A stretch of DNA of 64,000 nucleotides from Dongia_B sp035539215 (lineage in GTDB: Bacteria > Pseudomonadota > Alphaproteobacteria > Dongiales > Dongiaceae). Below the pieces are notes generated by a model. It was not told the origin of the DNA and ran no database searches. It saw nothing but the letters and a program-made list of their open reading frames with translations. Position numbers and translations under genes: made by a program. Where the stretch lies: positions 155,366-219,365 of the forward strand of contig DATLIX010000106.1 of the NCBI GenBank assembly GCA_035539215.1, given 5' to 3'. Of the stretch, positions 25,622-34,988 are shown one piece after another. How positions within the stretch are numbered: position 1 is the first letter of the stretch; each line of letters begins with the position of its first letter.

Positions 25622-26075
25622 GGTGGTCTGGATCGATGCGGCCCGGATCGGGCTGGCCTCGCGTTGCGCGGCTCGCGGCAAGCATGCCGGGGCCAGGCCC
25701 GCTCGGCAGCAGTTCAGGGGGCCGGGGAATCGCGGGCCATCTTCTTCCGGACAGAGCGCCTTTCACCGAAACGTGATACTGACCACGAGTGCCGGTGCTG
25801 GCCGCCAGCGATGCCGGGAAAGGCCGGGCGCGATGGGACGGCCCGGACATGACGGGGGCGCTGTCCGGCACCCGGTCGCGCGATTTTTTGGCCGACTCCC
25901 GGCTGGATCGTTATCCCGCCGCAAACGTTAAGCTCAGCCGGCTGGCCTCCTGCCGGCTTTTCCTGCCCGAAGCGGCGGTTTGCCGAGGCGGCTGGACTGT
26001 TGCGGGCGGCTGGGCTATCGCCTTGGGGTGACGCGGCAGCGGCCGCGCCATCAAGTGCTACCGAAACCGGATGTG
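25622..26075. other. Gene-free spacer of about 450 bp
   Basis: GC-rich spacer before the MscS gene. The frames seen here lack ribosome sites and no repeat stands out. It likely contains the MscS promoter. Confidence 0.4.
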
Positions 26076-28958
26076 ATGATGCGTAAGCTTGGCCTGTTGC
26101 TGCCTGTCATATTGCTGTTCTGCCTGCTAAGTGCCGGCCTGACGATTGCGTTGGCGCCCGCCGGAAGCGGCCTGGCCGGTGGGACGGCGGCGATATCGGC
26201 GGATGCCGCGGCCACGGCAGGCGCATCCGCCGGCTGGCGCAAGTTTTTCGCGCAGCTCAATCCGATCGCCACGGCGGCGGCGCAGGAGAATGCCAATGCG
26301 CCCGCAACGGCGCCCGCAGCCTCGCCGGCCGCCAATGTCACCGCCGAGCAGGCGCGCCAGACGCTGGATGTGCTGCAGAACGATGCCAAGCGCAATCAGC
26401 TGATACAGGTGCTGCAGACCATTGCCAATGCACCGACCGGCGCGACGGCAGCCGCCAATACGCCGGCCGCGACCGGCACGGCAGCGACGACCTCGCCAGC
26501 GATACCGGCAACACCCAGTCCCACCCCGGCAGCACCCCCTGTGACGCCACCGGCCGCGACGACGCCACCGGCCGCGGCTCCCGCAGCGCCTGCCGCAGCC
26601 CCTGCAACGCCGCCGCCGGGTGCTGCCGTGGTGGCAGCCGCGGCCCTGCCGGCCGACAGTCTCGGCGCGCAATTGCTGGAGCAGCTGGCCGAATGGCTGG
26701 ACGATGCCGCCAACGCGCTCAGTGACGCGGTGCGCAATGTCGCCGACCTGCCGCGCATCTGGACCTGGCTGGTGCTGAGCCTGAGCGATCCGCATGCCCG
26801 CAACATGCTGCTGAATGCCGCCTGGCGCCTGGCTGTGGTCATCGGCTGCGCCGTGGTGGCGGAATATTGCCTGCGCTTCCTGCTGCGCCGGCCGCTCTAT
26901 CTGATCGAGCGCCGCGCCGCCTATCTGCACGACCTGGCGGCCATGGGAGAGGGCGGCGCCAGCAACGAAGACGCCTTCAATCCCGATGCGCCGGATACGC
27001 CGGCCCCCGCCGATCCGGCCGAGACGACGCCCAGCGACATCGATCCCGGCGCGCTGGAGGGTTCCGGCAACACGGCGGTGATCGTGCCGCGCGATGCGAG
27101 CGGCCTGCCGCGTCAGACACCGCGCGGCTGGCTGTGGGCGCGGCGCATTCCCTGGGCGCTGCTGCATTTCCTGCTGAGCCTGCTGCCCGTTGTGGTGTTC
27201 GCCGTCGCGGGCAACAGCCTGCTCGGCACCGGCCTTGGCGATCCAAAATCGGTGCGGCTGGCCGGCATCGCCGCGGTCAATGCCTATGTGCTGGTACGGG
27301 CGATCAGCTGCATCACCGAGCTTTTCGTCATGTCGCGGTCGCCGGGCCTGCGCCTGCTGCCGCTGCGCGACGGCACCGCCGCCTATATCGAGGTCTGGAG
27401 TTTCCGTATTGCCGGCACCGGTTTGTTCGGCGCCGCCTTGGCCGAGATGGCGCTGCTGCTGGGCCTTTCGCGCGCCGGACATGAAGCGTTGCTGAAGCTG
27501 GTGGCGTTGATCGTCGACATCTATGTCGTCATTATCGTGCTGCAATGCCGCCATACCGTCGCGCGCTGGCTGCATGCGCGGCCGGGCCGGGCCGGGCCGG
27601 TGGCCGCATTGCTTAATCGTCTCGCCTCGCTGTGGCATATCTTCGCCATCTTCCTGGTCCTGTCGCTGTGGCTGGTCTGGGCGCTGGAGATCCGCCACGG
27701 CTTTGCCAAGCTGGCCGATATGGTGCTGGTGCTGATCGGCATCCTGCTGGCGGCGCGTGTCGTCACCCTGCTGCTGCACGCCGCCTTCGACCGGCTGTTC
27801 AAGATCGATGACGAGATGGAGCGCCGCTTCCCCGGGCTGAAGCAACGCGCCAACCGCTATTACCCGCTGCTGCGCACCGCCATCACCCTGCTGGTGACGG
27901 CGATCGGCATCATCGCCCTGCTGCAGGCCTGGGGGCTCGATGCCTTTGCCTGGTTCCATGGCGACGAGGTCGGCAGCCGCCTGGTTTCCGCCGTCGTCAC
28001 CGTGGCCGTGGCGGCGGCCCTCGCCGTGGGCGTCTGGGAAGGCAGCAACCTCGCCCTCGACCGGCATATGATGCGCCTCGACCATAGCGGCGACTATCTG
28101 CATGCGGCGCGTTTGCGCACCCTGGTGCCGATCATGCGGACGGTGCTGCTGATCCTGGTTTCAATCGTCGTCATCATGACTATCCTGAGCGAGATCGGCG
28201 TCAATATCGCGCCGCTGCTGGCCGGCGCCAGCATCGTCGGCGTCGCCATCGGCTTCGGCTCGCAGAAACTGGTGCAGGATTTCATCACCGGCATCTTCCT
28301 GCTGCTGGAAAACGCCATGCAGGTCGGCGACACCATCACCGCTTCCGGCCTCAGCGGCACGGTGGAGAATCTGTCCATCCGCACCATCCGGCTGAGGGCC
28401 GGCGACGGCGCCGTGCATATCATTCCCTTCAGCTCGGTCGGTACTGTCACCAATGTCAATCGCGGCGTCGGCAATGCGGCGGTGCGGGTTACGATCGCCG
28501 ACAGCGAGGATGTCGATGCGGTGGGCGAGATCCTGAAACAGATCGCCAAGGATATGCGCAGCGACGACGAATACCGCCGCATGATGCGCAGCGACCTGCA
28601 GCTGTGGGGCGTCGATGATGTGCAGCCGGGTGCCGTCACGCTGGCCGGACAGATCGTCTGCAGCGATGCCGGGCGCTGGGGCGTGCAGCGCGAATTCAAC
28701 CGCCGCATGGTGAAGCGCTTCACCGAACTTGGCATCAAGCTCGCCGCCCCCTCGCAATATTTCATCCTGACGCATCCACTGAAGCCGGAAGCGGTGAGCG
28801 AGCCGACGCCGGCGACCGAAGCGCCTGCGCCGGGACCCGTCGCCAAGGACGCGGCGGCAAAGAAGGCTGAAGCGCCGGCCGCCGAGGGCCAGGTGTCGGA
28901 GAGCGCGGCCTCGGTCCGCAACTCGCCGCCGCCGAGCGCGCTCGGTCATACCGAATAG
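26076..28958 (+). CDS. Large mechanosensitive ion channel, MscS family
   Basis: The 960-residue protein has a signal-like N-terminus, an Ala/Pro/Thr-rich linker (residues 120-210), about 11 membrane helices, and a C-terminal MscS pore and beta domain. The pore helix is clear: LLAGASIVGVAIGFGSQKLV around residue 715, followed by VQDFITGIFLLLEN and the domain strand GTVENLSIRTIRLR. It opens under membrane tension to release solutes during osmotic downshock. The tail after residue 900 is Pro/Ala-rich and acidic. The start (MMRKLGLLLPV) is chosen because it begins the signal. Confidence 0.9.
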   Translation: MMRKLGLLLPVILLFCLLSAGLTIALAPAGSGLAGGTAAISADAAATAGASAGWRKFFAQLNPIATAAAQENANAPATAPAASPAANVTAEQARQTLDVLQNDAKRNQLIQVLQTIANAPTGATAAANTPAATGTAATTSPAIPATPSPTPAAPPVTPPAATTPPAAAPAAPAAAPATPPPGAAVVAAAALPADSLGAQLLEQLAEWLDDAANALSDAVRNVADLPRIWTWLVLSLSDPHARNMLLNAAWRLAVVIGCAVVAEYCLRFLLRRPLYLIERRAAYLHDLAAMGEGGASNEDAFNPDAPDTPAPADPAETTPSDIDPGALEGSGNTAVIVPRDASGLPRQTPRGWLWARRIPWALLHFLLSLLPVVVFAVAGNSLLGTGLGDPKSVRLAGIAAVNAYVLVRAISCITELFVMSRSPGLRLLPLRDGTAAYIEVWSFRIAGTGLFGAALAEMALLLGLSRAGHEALLKLVALIVDIYVVIIVLQCRHTVARWLHARPGRAGPVAALLNRLASLWHIFAIFLVLSLWLVWALEIRHGFAKLADMVLVLIGILLAARVVTLLLHAAFDRLFKIDDEMERRFPGLKQRANRYYPLLRTAITLLVTAIGIIALLQAWGLDAFAWFHGDEVGSRLVSAVVTVAVAAALAVGVWEGSNLALDRHMMRLDHSGDYLHAARLRTLVPIMRTVLLILVSIVVIMTILSEIGVNIAPLLAGASIVGVAIGFGSQKLVQDFITGIFLLLENAMQVGDTITASGLSGTVENLSIRTIRLRAGDGAVHIIPFSSVGTVTNVNRGVGNAAVRVTIADSEDVDAVGEILKQIAKDMRSDDEYRRMMRSDLQLWGVDDVQPGAVTLAGQIVCSDAGRWGVQREFNRRMVKRFTELGIKLAAPSQYFILTHPLKPEAVSEPTPATEAPAPGPVAKDAAAKKAEAPAAEGQVSESAASVRNSPPPSALGHTE

Positions 28959-29082
28959 CCCGGGCGGAATAGCGCAAGCGGAATAGCGCGGCGCAGGCCG
29001 ACATGCGTCGGCGCGGCCATGGGACAGCCTATGCGGGTGGCGTAAGATGGCTGCGGCAGCAGATGGCGCGGGGCAATGGGCC

Positions 29083-29561
29083 ATGGATGAGACGATATCG
29101 ATCCGGCCGGTGACGGCGGCGGATTACGATGGCTGGAAACCGCTCTGGGACGGCTATAGCGCCTTTTACGGCCGCGTCGGCGCGACGGCGCTGGCACCGG
29201 CGGTGACGGCGGCCACCTGGGGGCGCTTCCTGGATGCGGATCAGCCGGTCCATGCGCTGGTGGCGGAACGCGGCGCGCGTGGCGATGGCGGCGGCGAGCT
29301 GGTCGGCCTCGCGATTATCTGTTCCATCCCGCCACGGCGCAGATCGCACCCAACTGCTATCTCTCCGATCTCTTCACGGCAGAGGCGGTGCGGGGCCAGG
29401 GGATCGGCCGCTTGCTGATCGAGGCGGTCTATGCGGCCGCCACCGCGGCGGGTGCGGCGCGGGTCTATTGGCAGACGCATGAAAGAAATGCGACCGCCCG
29501 GCGGCTGTATGACACGCTCGCCGAGAATTCCGGTTTCCTCGTCTATCGGAAGATGCTGTGA
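29083..29561 (+). pseudogene. GNAT acetyltransferase split by a one-base frameshift
   Basis: The first part (MDETISIRPVTAADYDGWKP...) reads in one frame until LVGLA at about 29313. The next frame then carries YLFHPATAQIAPNCYLSDLF, RGQGIGRLLIE (acetyl-CoA loop) and WQTHERNATARRLYDTLAE, ending in VYRKML and TGA at 29561. Adding one base near 29313 joins both into a normal GNAT of about 159 residues. It is a recent pseudogene or an assembly error. An ATG at 29047 could also be the start. Confidence 0.8.
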
Positions 29562-29603
29562 AGCGGAAGCCCGGCGCGCATGCGTGATGCCCGCGGCGAT
29601 GCG

Positions 29604-30497
29604 CTATGACGCGGCTTTCGCCCAGTCCCGCGCCGCTTCCATGTCGCGCACCGGCGGCAGGCCGAACAGCCGGCCGTATTCCCGGGTGAATTGCGAGACG
29701 CTCTCATAGCCGACTGCGAAGGCGGCGCTGCTTGCCGACATGCCCTCCGCCCGCATCAGGCGCCGCGCCTCGATCAGCCGCAACTGCTTCTGGAATTGCA
29801 ACGGCGAGAGCGAGGTCACGGCGCGGAAGTGCTGATGGAAGGAGGAGGGGCTCATCCCGGCCCGGGCCGCCAGCTGTTCGACCCGCAAGGGCCGCGCGAA
29901 CTCGCTGCGCAGCATGCCGACCGCACGCGCGATGCGCTGCGCATGGCTGTCCGGCCAGCCGAGACGGCGGATCGCCGATCCATGCCGCCCGGCCAGCAGC
30001 CAATAATGCAGTTCGCGCACCAGTAGCGCATGCAATACCGGCACCGCCGCCGGGCGCCCCAGCAGCTTCATCAGGCGCAGCGCGGCATCGGCGACCTCGG
30101 CATCGGTCGGCTCGACCCGCACGGCGGCGCCGGCGGCGACAGGCACGGCCTTCATCTCCACCGCGAGGTCGGCGATGACCGCCGGCTCGAGCTCGAAGAC
30201 GAGCGAGAGATAGGGCGTCGCGGCGCTCGCGCGCGTGATCTGGCTGACGGTCGGCACGTCGGCGGTGATCAGCAGTGAATCGCCGGCGCCGAAGGCGAAG
30301 GTCTCGGTCCCCATGACGACCTGCTTGTTTCCCTGCAGTACCAGACAGACGAGCGGACGGGAGATCGCATAGACGAGGCCGCTGGGCGCGGTCGCGCGCA
30401 CGGTCGTAAGGCCGGGGATCGGCGTCCGGGCGAGGCCCGTCGGGTCGGCATGAGCCTCCGCATGGCGGCGGACAACGTCGAGGAGCGTGTCGGTCAT
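29604..30497 (-). CDS. AraC family transcriptional regulator
   Basis: The 297-residue protein has an AraC_N-type ligand domain (ISRPLVCLVLQGNKQVVMG, near residue 50) and two C-terminal helix-turn-helix units (QLAARAGMSPSSFHQHFRAV, then SSAAFAVGYESVSQFTREYG with the GYxSxSQFxRxYxRxFG mark). It lies back-to-back with the SDR at 30633, its likely target. The ATG at 30497 was chosen over a GTG at 30518. Confidence 0.9.
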   Translation of the reverse strand: MTDTLLDVVRRHAEAHADPTGLARTPIPGLTTVRATAPSGLVYAISRPLVCLVLQGNKQVVMGTETFAFGAGDSLLITADVPTVSQITRASAATPYLSLVFELEPAVIADLAVEMKAVPVAAGAAVRVEPTDAEVADAALRLMKLLGRPAAVPVLHALLVRELHYWLLAGRHGSAIRRLGWPDSHAQRIARAVGMLRSEFARPLRVEQLAARAGMSPSSFHQHFRAVTSLSPLQFQKQLRLIEARRLMRAEGMSASSAAFAVGYESVSQFTREYGRLFGLPPVRDMEAARDWAKAAS

Positions 30498-30632
30498 GGC
30501 GAGATCATACGCGATCACCGGCCGCCGCGCCTACCGTCTTTGGAGGAATAGGCAAAGAACGTCGAGGTTCCGGTAACGACGAACAGCCCCTTGGCCTCCT
30601 ATCAGTTCCGGCACCACAACAGGAGCCGAAGC

Positions 30633-31388
30633 ATGACCAAGATCGCCATCGTTACCGGTGCCAGCCGCGGCCTCGGCCGCAGTACCGCCCTCAGCATCGC
30701 CCGCCAGGGCGGCGATGTCGTCCTCACCTATCAAAGCCGTGCGGCAGATGCTGAGGCGGTGGTCGCCGAGATCAAGGCCATGGGCCGCAAGGCGGTCGCC
30801 TTCCAGCTCGATATCGGCAAGATCGACGGCTTCGCCGCTTTCGCCGCGCGGCTGCGGACGGCGTTGCGCGAGACCTGGCAGCGCGACTCCTTCGATCACC
30901 TCGTCAACAATGCCGGCCACGGCATCTACGCCACGATCGACCAGACGACAGCGGCGCAGTTCGACGATCTGGTGAACGTGCATTTCAAGGGCGTCTATTT
31001 CCTCACGCAGACGCTGCTGCCGCTGATCGCGGATGGCGGCCGCATCGTCAACCTCTCCACCGGCCTGACCCGCACTTCCTTTCCCGGCTATGCCGTCTAT
31101 GCGGCCGTCAAGGGCGCGGTGGAGGTGCTTACCCGTTACATGGCCAAGGAACTGGGTGGCCGCGGCATCGCGGTCAATACCGTGGCGCCGGGGGCGATCG
31201 AAACCGATTTCGGCGGCGGCGCCGTGCGCGACAATGCGGATATCAACAAGCTGTTCGCTGAGATGACGGCACTCGGCCGGGCCGGCCTGCCCGACGATGT
31301 CGGGCCGATGATCGCGCGCCTGATCTCCGACGACAACCGCTGGGTCAACGCGCAGCGGATCGAGGTCTCCGGCGGCCAGGGCATCTGA
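30633..31388 (+). CDS. Short-chain dehydrogenase/reductase (SDR)
   Basis: The 251-residue classical SDR has TGASRGLG (residues 9-16), NNAG, Ser in VNLSTGLT and YAAVK as the active-site Tyr and Lys, plus VNTVAPGAIETDF. The arginine in the TGASRG loop favours NADP(H). An AGGAG site supports the ATG at 30633. The divergent AraC gene suggests induction by a small molecule. An inverted repeat at 31422-31460 lies after its stop. Confidence 0.9.
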   Translation: MTKIAIVTGASRGLGRSTALSIARQGGDVVLTYQSRAADAEAVVAEIKAMGRKAVAFQLDIGKIDGFAAFAARLRTALRETWQRDSFDHLVNNAGHGIYATIDQTTAAQFDDLVNVHFKGVYFLTQTLLPLIADGGRIVNLSTGLTRTSFPGYAVYAAVKGAVEVLTRYMAKELGGRGIAVNTVAPGAIETDFGGGAVRDNADINKLFAEMTALGRAGLPDDVGPMIARLISDDNRWVNAQRIEVSGGQGI

Positions 31389-31421
31389 GCGGTTCGAAGC
31401 CATGAAACGATGAGCCGCGCG

Positions 31422-31460
31422 GCCGGGTGTTGGCGGAGATCGTCCGCGCCAACACCCGGC
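31422..31460 (+). terminator. Terminator-like hairpin after the SDR
   Basis: Arms GCCGGGTGTTGGCG and CGCCAACACCCGGC (14 bp, perfect) with an 11-base loop, 34 bases after the stop. No T-tract follows, so it may need Rho or act only as an RNA stabiliser. The AT-rich stretch at 31530-31600, between this hairpin and the next gene, probably holds the promoter of the protease-PLD gene. Confidence 0.6.
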
Positions 31461-31680
31461 GCTGCGTCACGGCTTGGCCACGCCCATCGATGACGAGTGC
31501 AAGCAGCGATCGGTGGCGGCCGATCAGTCGGTTTTGTGATCCTTCCGTGATCGATTGGTTTTACAAATATTAAGCTGTCTTTCGACGGCACTTCTCTCCT
31601 AGGATTGCGCTCCTTCGGCGTTGCAGACGCCGCAGCCGGATCACGCACTTCTGTCTTATTTCGCTGAAATGGAGGGGAGC

Positions 31681-34587
31681 ATGCAGATCAACACCTATCA
31701 GCTTGCGGCGACGCTCAAGCGCTATCGCGACCGCACCGGGCAGCGGCAGCGCAATCTCTACAAGATCAACCAGGGCGATCTCTTCGCGGTGGATACGCCG
31801 GAGCGGGTGCGCAAGTTTTTTCTGCGCCGCGGCCTGGCCGGCGCCGCGGTCGACAAGATGATTGCCGGTGCGCCGCAGCCGCGGCTCGCCGCCAGCGAGA
31901 GCTTCGGCATGCGCGAGCCGGACGCGCTGGAGCGGGTGATCGGCACCAGTGACCTGATGGGTGTCGCCTTCCTCGAACGCGGCCTCACGGTATCGCGCAC
32001 GGTGGCGCGGATCTGGGTGGATTTCAGCGCCGGCTCGGCCATGGGCTACGGCACCGGCTTCATGATCTCGCCGCGCCTGCTGATCACCAATCATCACGTG
32101 CTGCAGGATGCGGCGACGGCCCAGGCCTCGAAGGCGGAGTTCAACTATCAGCTGGGGGCCGACGGCAACCCGGTGCCTTCGGCGCTCTTCTCGCTGCGTC
32201 CCGGCGATTTCTTCGTTACCAGCCAGGAGCTCGATTACGCCGTGGTGGCCGTCGCCGCTTTGGCCGAGGCCACCGCTCTGGGGTCAGGCCGGGCGCTGAC
32301 GGATTTCGGCTTCAATGCCATGATCGAGGAAGAAGGCAAGGCGATCGCCGCGCAATGGCTGAATATCATCCAGCATCCCGAAGGCGGTTATAAGCAGCTT
32401 GCCCTGCGCGAGAACCAGCTGGTCGATGTCAGCGACCAGTTCCTCACCTACCAGACCGATACCGCGCCGGGATCTTCCGGCTCGCCGGTCTATAACGACC
32501 GCTGGGAAGTGGTGGGGCTGCATCATTCCGGCGTGCCGGCCCGCGATGCCCAGGGCAATATCCTGGCCCTCGACGGATCGCGTTGGACCAGCGAGATGGG
32601 GGAGGACAAGGTCAAATGGGTTTCCAATGAAGGCGTGCGCATCAGCCAGGTGATTGCCGATCTGCGCGCCAAGGCCGGCGGTGCCGATCGCGCGAAATAT
32701 CTCGACGAGATGCTGGCGGCGGCGCCGGTACCGGTCATGCCGCAAGGCGAGACCGCGTCGAATCCGCCGACATCGACGACAGGGCGGTCGACTGCGGGCG
32801 TGCCCAATCCGGCGGCGCCCACTGCTTCCGCGACCGGACCGGTGCTGCGCGGCGGCGTTGCCACCTGGACCATCCCGCTCACCGTCAGCGTCGCCCTGCC
32901 GGATTTTGCCGGCGCCGGGGGTGGCGCGACGATCGGCGGCATCGGTCCGGCTTCCTCCGCGCCGGGCGGCGGTGGCGGATCGGGCGGCGGCTCGGGAGAC
33001 GCGGATGATTTCGAGAGCATCCTCGGCCAGGCCAAGGCCAGCCTGGGTGCGCGGCCGGATGTGCTGTCGGTGACGGCCGGCTATGTCTTCAAGGATGGCT
33101 GGATCACCCGGCAGCAGGCGGTGGTCGTCAAGGTGGGCAAGCGCGCGACGCCGAGCGAGCTGCGCGAGAGCGGCGTCGCGCCGCTGCCCGGCACCTTCAA
33201 GGGCGTGCCGGTGGAAGTGGTCAATCCCACCATCGACGATCTCTTCGCCACCCAGGCGAAGGCGGCGCCGGCCGAACTGTTCCGCCAGGCGACGGTGGCG
33301 ACGGAAGAGATCCTGTATCACCCGCCGGCGGACGCGAAGCTGAACACGGTGGAAGCCAAGATGAAGGTCACTGCCAGCGTCAGTCCCGATCACGGCTGGC
33401 CGCTGCTGCAGCAGTTTCTCGCCGGCACGCGGCAACGCCTGGTGGTCGGCATGTATGATTTCGGCGCGCCGCATATTCGCGACGCGGTCACGCAGATGGG
33501 CGAGGGGCCGACCTTCCAGAAGATGACCCTGGCGATCCAGGCCGGCAGCGACGAGGGCAGCGGCACCAAGGCGGATGACCTGCCCGACGACAAGATGGTC
33601 GCGGCGCTGCAGGCCGCCCTGGGCGACAAGTTCGAATCGACCTGGGTCAAGGTCGGCATCAAGAACGGCTGGGTCGCCACCTCGTATCACATCAAGGTGG
33701 CGGTCAGGGACAGCGCCGCCTTCTGGCTGTCGAGCGGCAATTGGCAAAGCTCCAACCAGCCGGAGGCAGATCCGCTGTCCGAACAACCGCCAAGCCGCAC
33801 CTGGCTCACGAAATATAACCGCGAATGGCATGTGGTGGTGGAGCATACCGGGCTCGCCAAGACCTTCGAGACCTATATCGAGAACGATTTCACGGCGAAT
33901 GAGGCGCTGGCCACGCCGGAAATCGCCATGCCGGATATCCTGGTGCCGGGCGCCATGCTGCTGCCAGCACTGGAGGAACGCGCCGCGCCGTTCCAGTATT
34001 TCGCGCCTTTCGATGCGGAGCGGGTTTTCACCGTCCAGCCGCTGCTGACGCCGGACAACTATGCCCAAGCGCTGCTGAAGCTGGTCAACAAGGCGGAGCA
34101 GAGCCTGCTGATCCAGAACCAGACCTTCAATGCGGCGACCGACAAGCAGACCGATCTTGCCACCTTGCTGGATGCCGTCATCGCCAAGCAGAATGCCGGC
34201 CTCGACGTGCGCGTCATCTTCCGCATCATCGATAGCAGCAAGGCGCGCGAGAACCTGCAGGCCCTGCAGGATCGCGGCTTCGACATGCGCCGGGTGAAAG
34301 TACAGCGCAACTGCCACACCAAGGGCGTCATCGTCGACGGCAAGCGGGTGATGATCGGCAGCCAGAACATCTCGCAGCTCGGCATCACCCTCAACCGCGA
34401 CGCCAGCCTGCTGTTCAAGGACAGGGCGCTGGCGGCTTACTTCACGACGATCTTCGAGCATGACTGGGCCAATCTCGCGAAGCAGGATATCGGCAACGAG
34501 GCGCATGCGCCGGAACTGGCGACCGGTGCCGTGACGCCGCGCGGCATGGAGCGCATTTCCTGGAAGGACTACATGGAGATGGCGTGA
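31681..34587 (+). CDS. Trypsin-like protease fused to phospholipase D-like domains
   Basis: The 968-residue protein has no signal peptide. Residues 1-110 are mostly helical (adaptor-like). Residues 115-330 form a chymotrypsin/V8-type protease: ITNHHV (His139), ELDYAVV (Asp185), TAPGSSGSPV (Ser266). A Pro/Gly-rich linker (about 350-440) follows, then a short beta domain (VLSVTAGYVFKDGWI). Two PLD units end the protein, each with HxKxxxxD: His670-Lys672-Asp677 and His879-Lys881-Asp886. The ATG has a GGAGGGG site. It stands alone. Protease plus PLD (nuclease or lipase) in one cytoplasmic chain recalls effectors of conflict systems; this role is inference. Confidence 0.88.
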   Translation: MQINTYQLAATLKRYRDRTGQRQRNLYKINQGDLFAVDTPERVRKFFLRRGLAGAAVDKMIAGAPQPRLAASESFGMREPDALERVIGTSDLMGVAFLERGLTVSRTVARIWVDFSAGSAMGYGTGFMISPRLLITNHHVLQDAATAQASKAEFNYQLGADGNPVPSALFSLRPGDFFVTSQELDYAVVAVAALAEATALGSGRALTDFGFNAMIEEEGKAIAAQWLNIIQHPEGGYKQLALRENQLVDVSDQFLTYQTDTAPGSSGSPVYNDRWEVVGLHHSGVPARDAQGNILALDGSRWTSEMGEDKVKWVSNEGVRISQVIADLRAKAGGADRAKYLDEMLAAAPVPVMPQGETASNPPTSTTGRSTAGVPNPAAPTASATGPVLRGGVATWTIPLTVSVALPDFAGAGGGATIGGIGPASSAPGGGGGSGGGSGDADDFESILGQAKASLGARPDVLSVTAGYVFKDGWITRQQAVVVKVGKRATPSELRESGVAPLPGTFKGVPVEVVNPTIDDLFATQAKAAPAELFRQATVATEEILYHPPADAKLNTVEAKMKVTASVSPDHGWPLLQQFLAGTRQRLVVGMYDFGAPHIRDAVTQMGEGPTFQKMTLAIQAGSDEGSGTKADDLPDDKMVAALQAALGDKFESTWVKVGIKNGWVATSYHIKVAVRDSAAFWLSSGNWQSSNQPEADPLSEQPPSRTWLTKYNREWHVVVEHTGLAKTFETYIENDFTANEALATPEIAMPDILVPGAMLLPALEERAAPFQYFAPFDAERVFTVQPLLTPDNYAQALLKLVNKAEQSLLIQNQTFNAATDKQTDLATLLDAVIAKQNAGLDVRVIFRIIDSSKARENLQALQDRGFDMRRVKVQRNCHTKGVIVDGKRVMIGSQNISQLGITLNRDASLLFKDRALAAYFTTIFEHDWANLAKQDIGNEAHAPELATGAVTPRGMERISWKDYMEMA

Positions 34588-34988
34588 GGCATCGCCCCTG
34601 GTATCGCCTGCCGGAACAGGCGCGCCGCCGGCTGGGTGCGGCACGGTCGGGAACGAATTGGATGGGGCGCAAAGAAGGAGATGGACCGGGTGGCTGCGCG
34701 TAACCCCCGGTCCATCTGCCGCCGACCTCCGTTCCGGATGGGGATCAACCGGACAGGGGGAGAGGTCGTCGGGAAGGCCCATTGCAAAGGCCCAGGTCGG
34801 GAAGACCCAATCTGGGGCAGGCCCAGGTCAGGAAGCTTAAGTCCGAGAGGCTCAAGCAAGATGCTGAAGTAATACGCCGCAGAACGCGGAACCCTGCGCC
34901 GGACCGGCTTTCATCCGCGGCTATTTTTTATCTGTCCCGATGGGGCCGTCAGCTTCCTGTGCCGCCATAACCTCATATCCCGTACTCG
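34588..34988. other. Spacer with terminator-like hairpin
   Basis: Convergent spacer of 400 bp. GATGGACCGGG (34680-34690) and CCCGGTCCATC (34706-34716) form an 11-bp stem with a 15-base loop, 93 bases after the protease-PLD stop. A short direct repeat of GGCCCAGGTC with GGAAG occurs near 34790 and 34833. No gene is seen. Confidence 0.45.

Noticed and set aside
29313..29320. Programmed frameshift in the GNAT gene
   Set aside because: There is no slippery heptamer or downstream structure at the junction; a plain deletion explains it better.
32284..34782. Open frame of 832 codons opposite the protease-PLD gene
   Set aside because: Shadow frame; no signal, domain or ribosome site, while the plus strand has full active sites.
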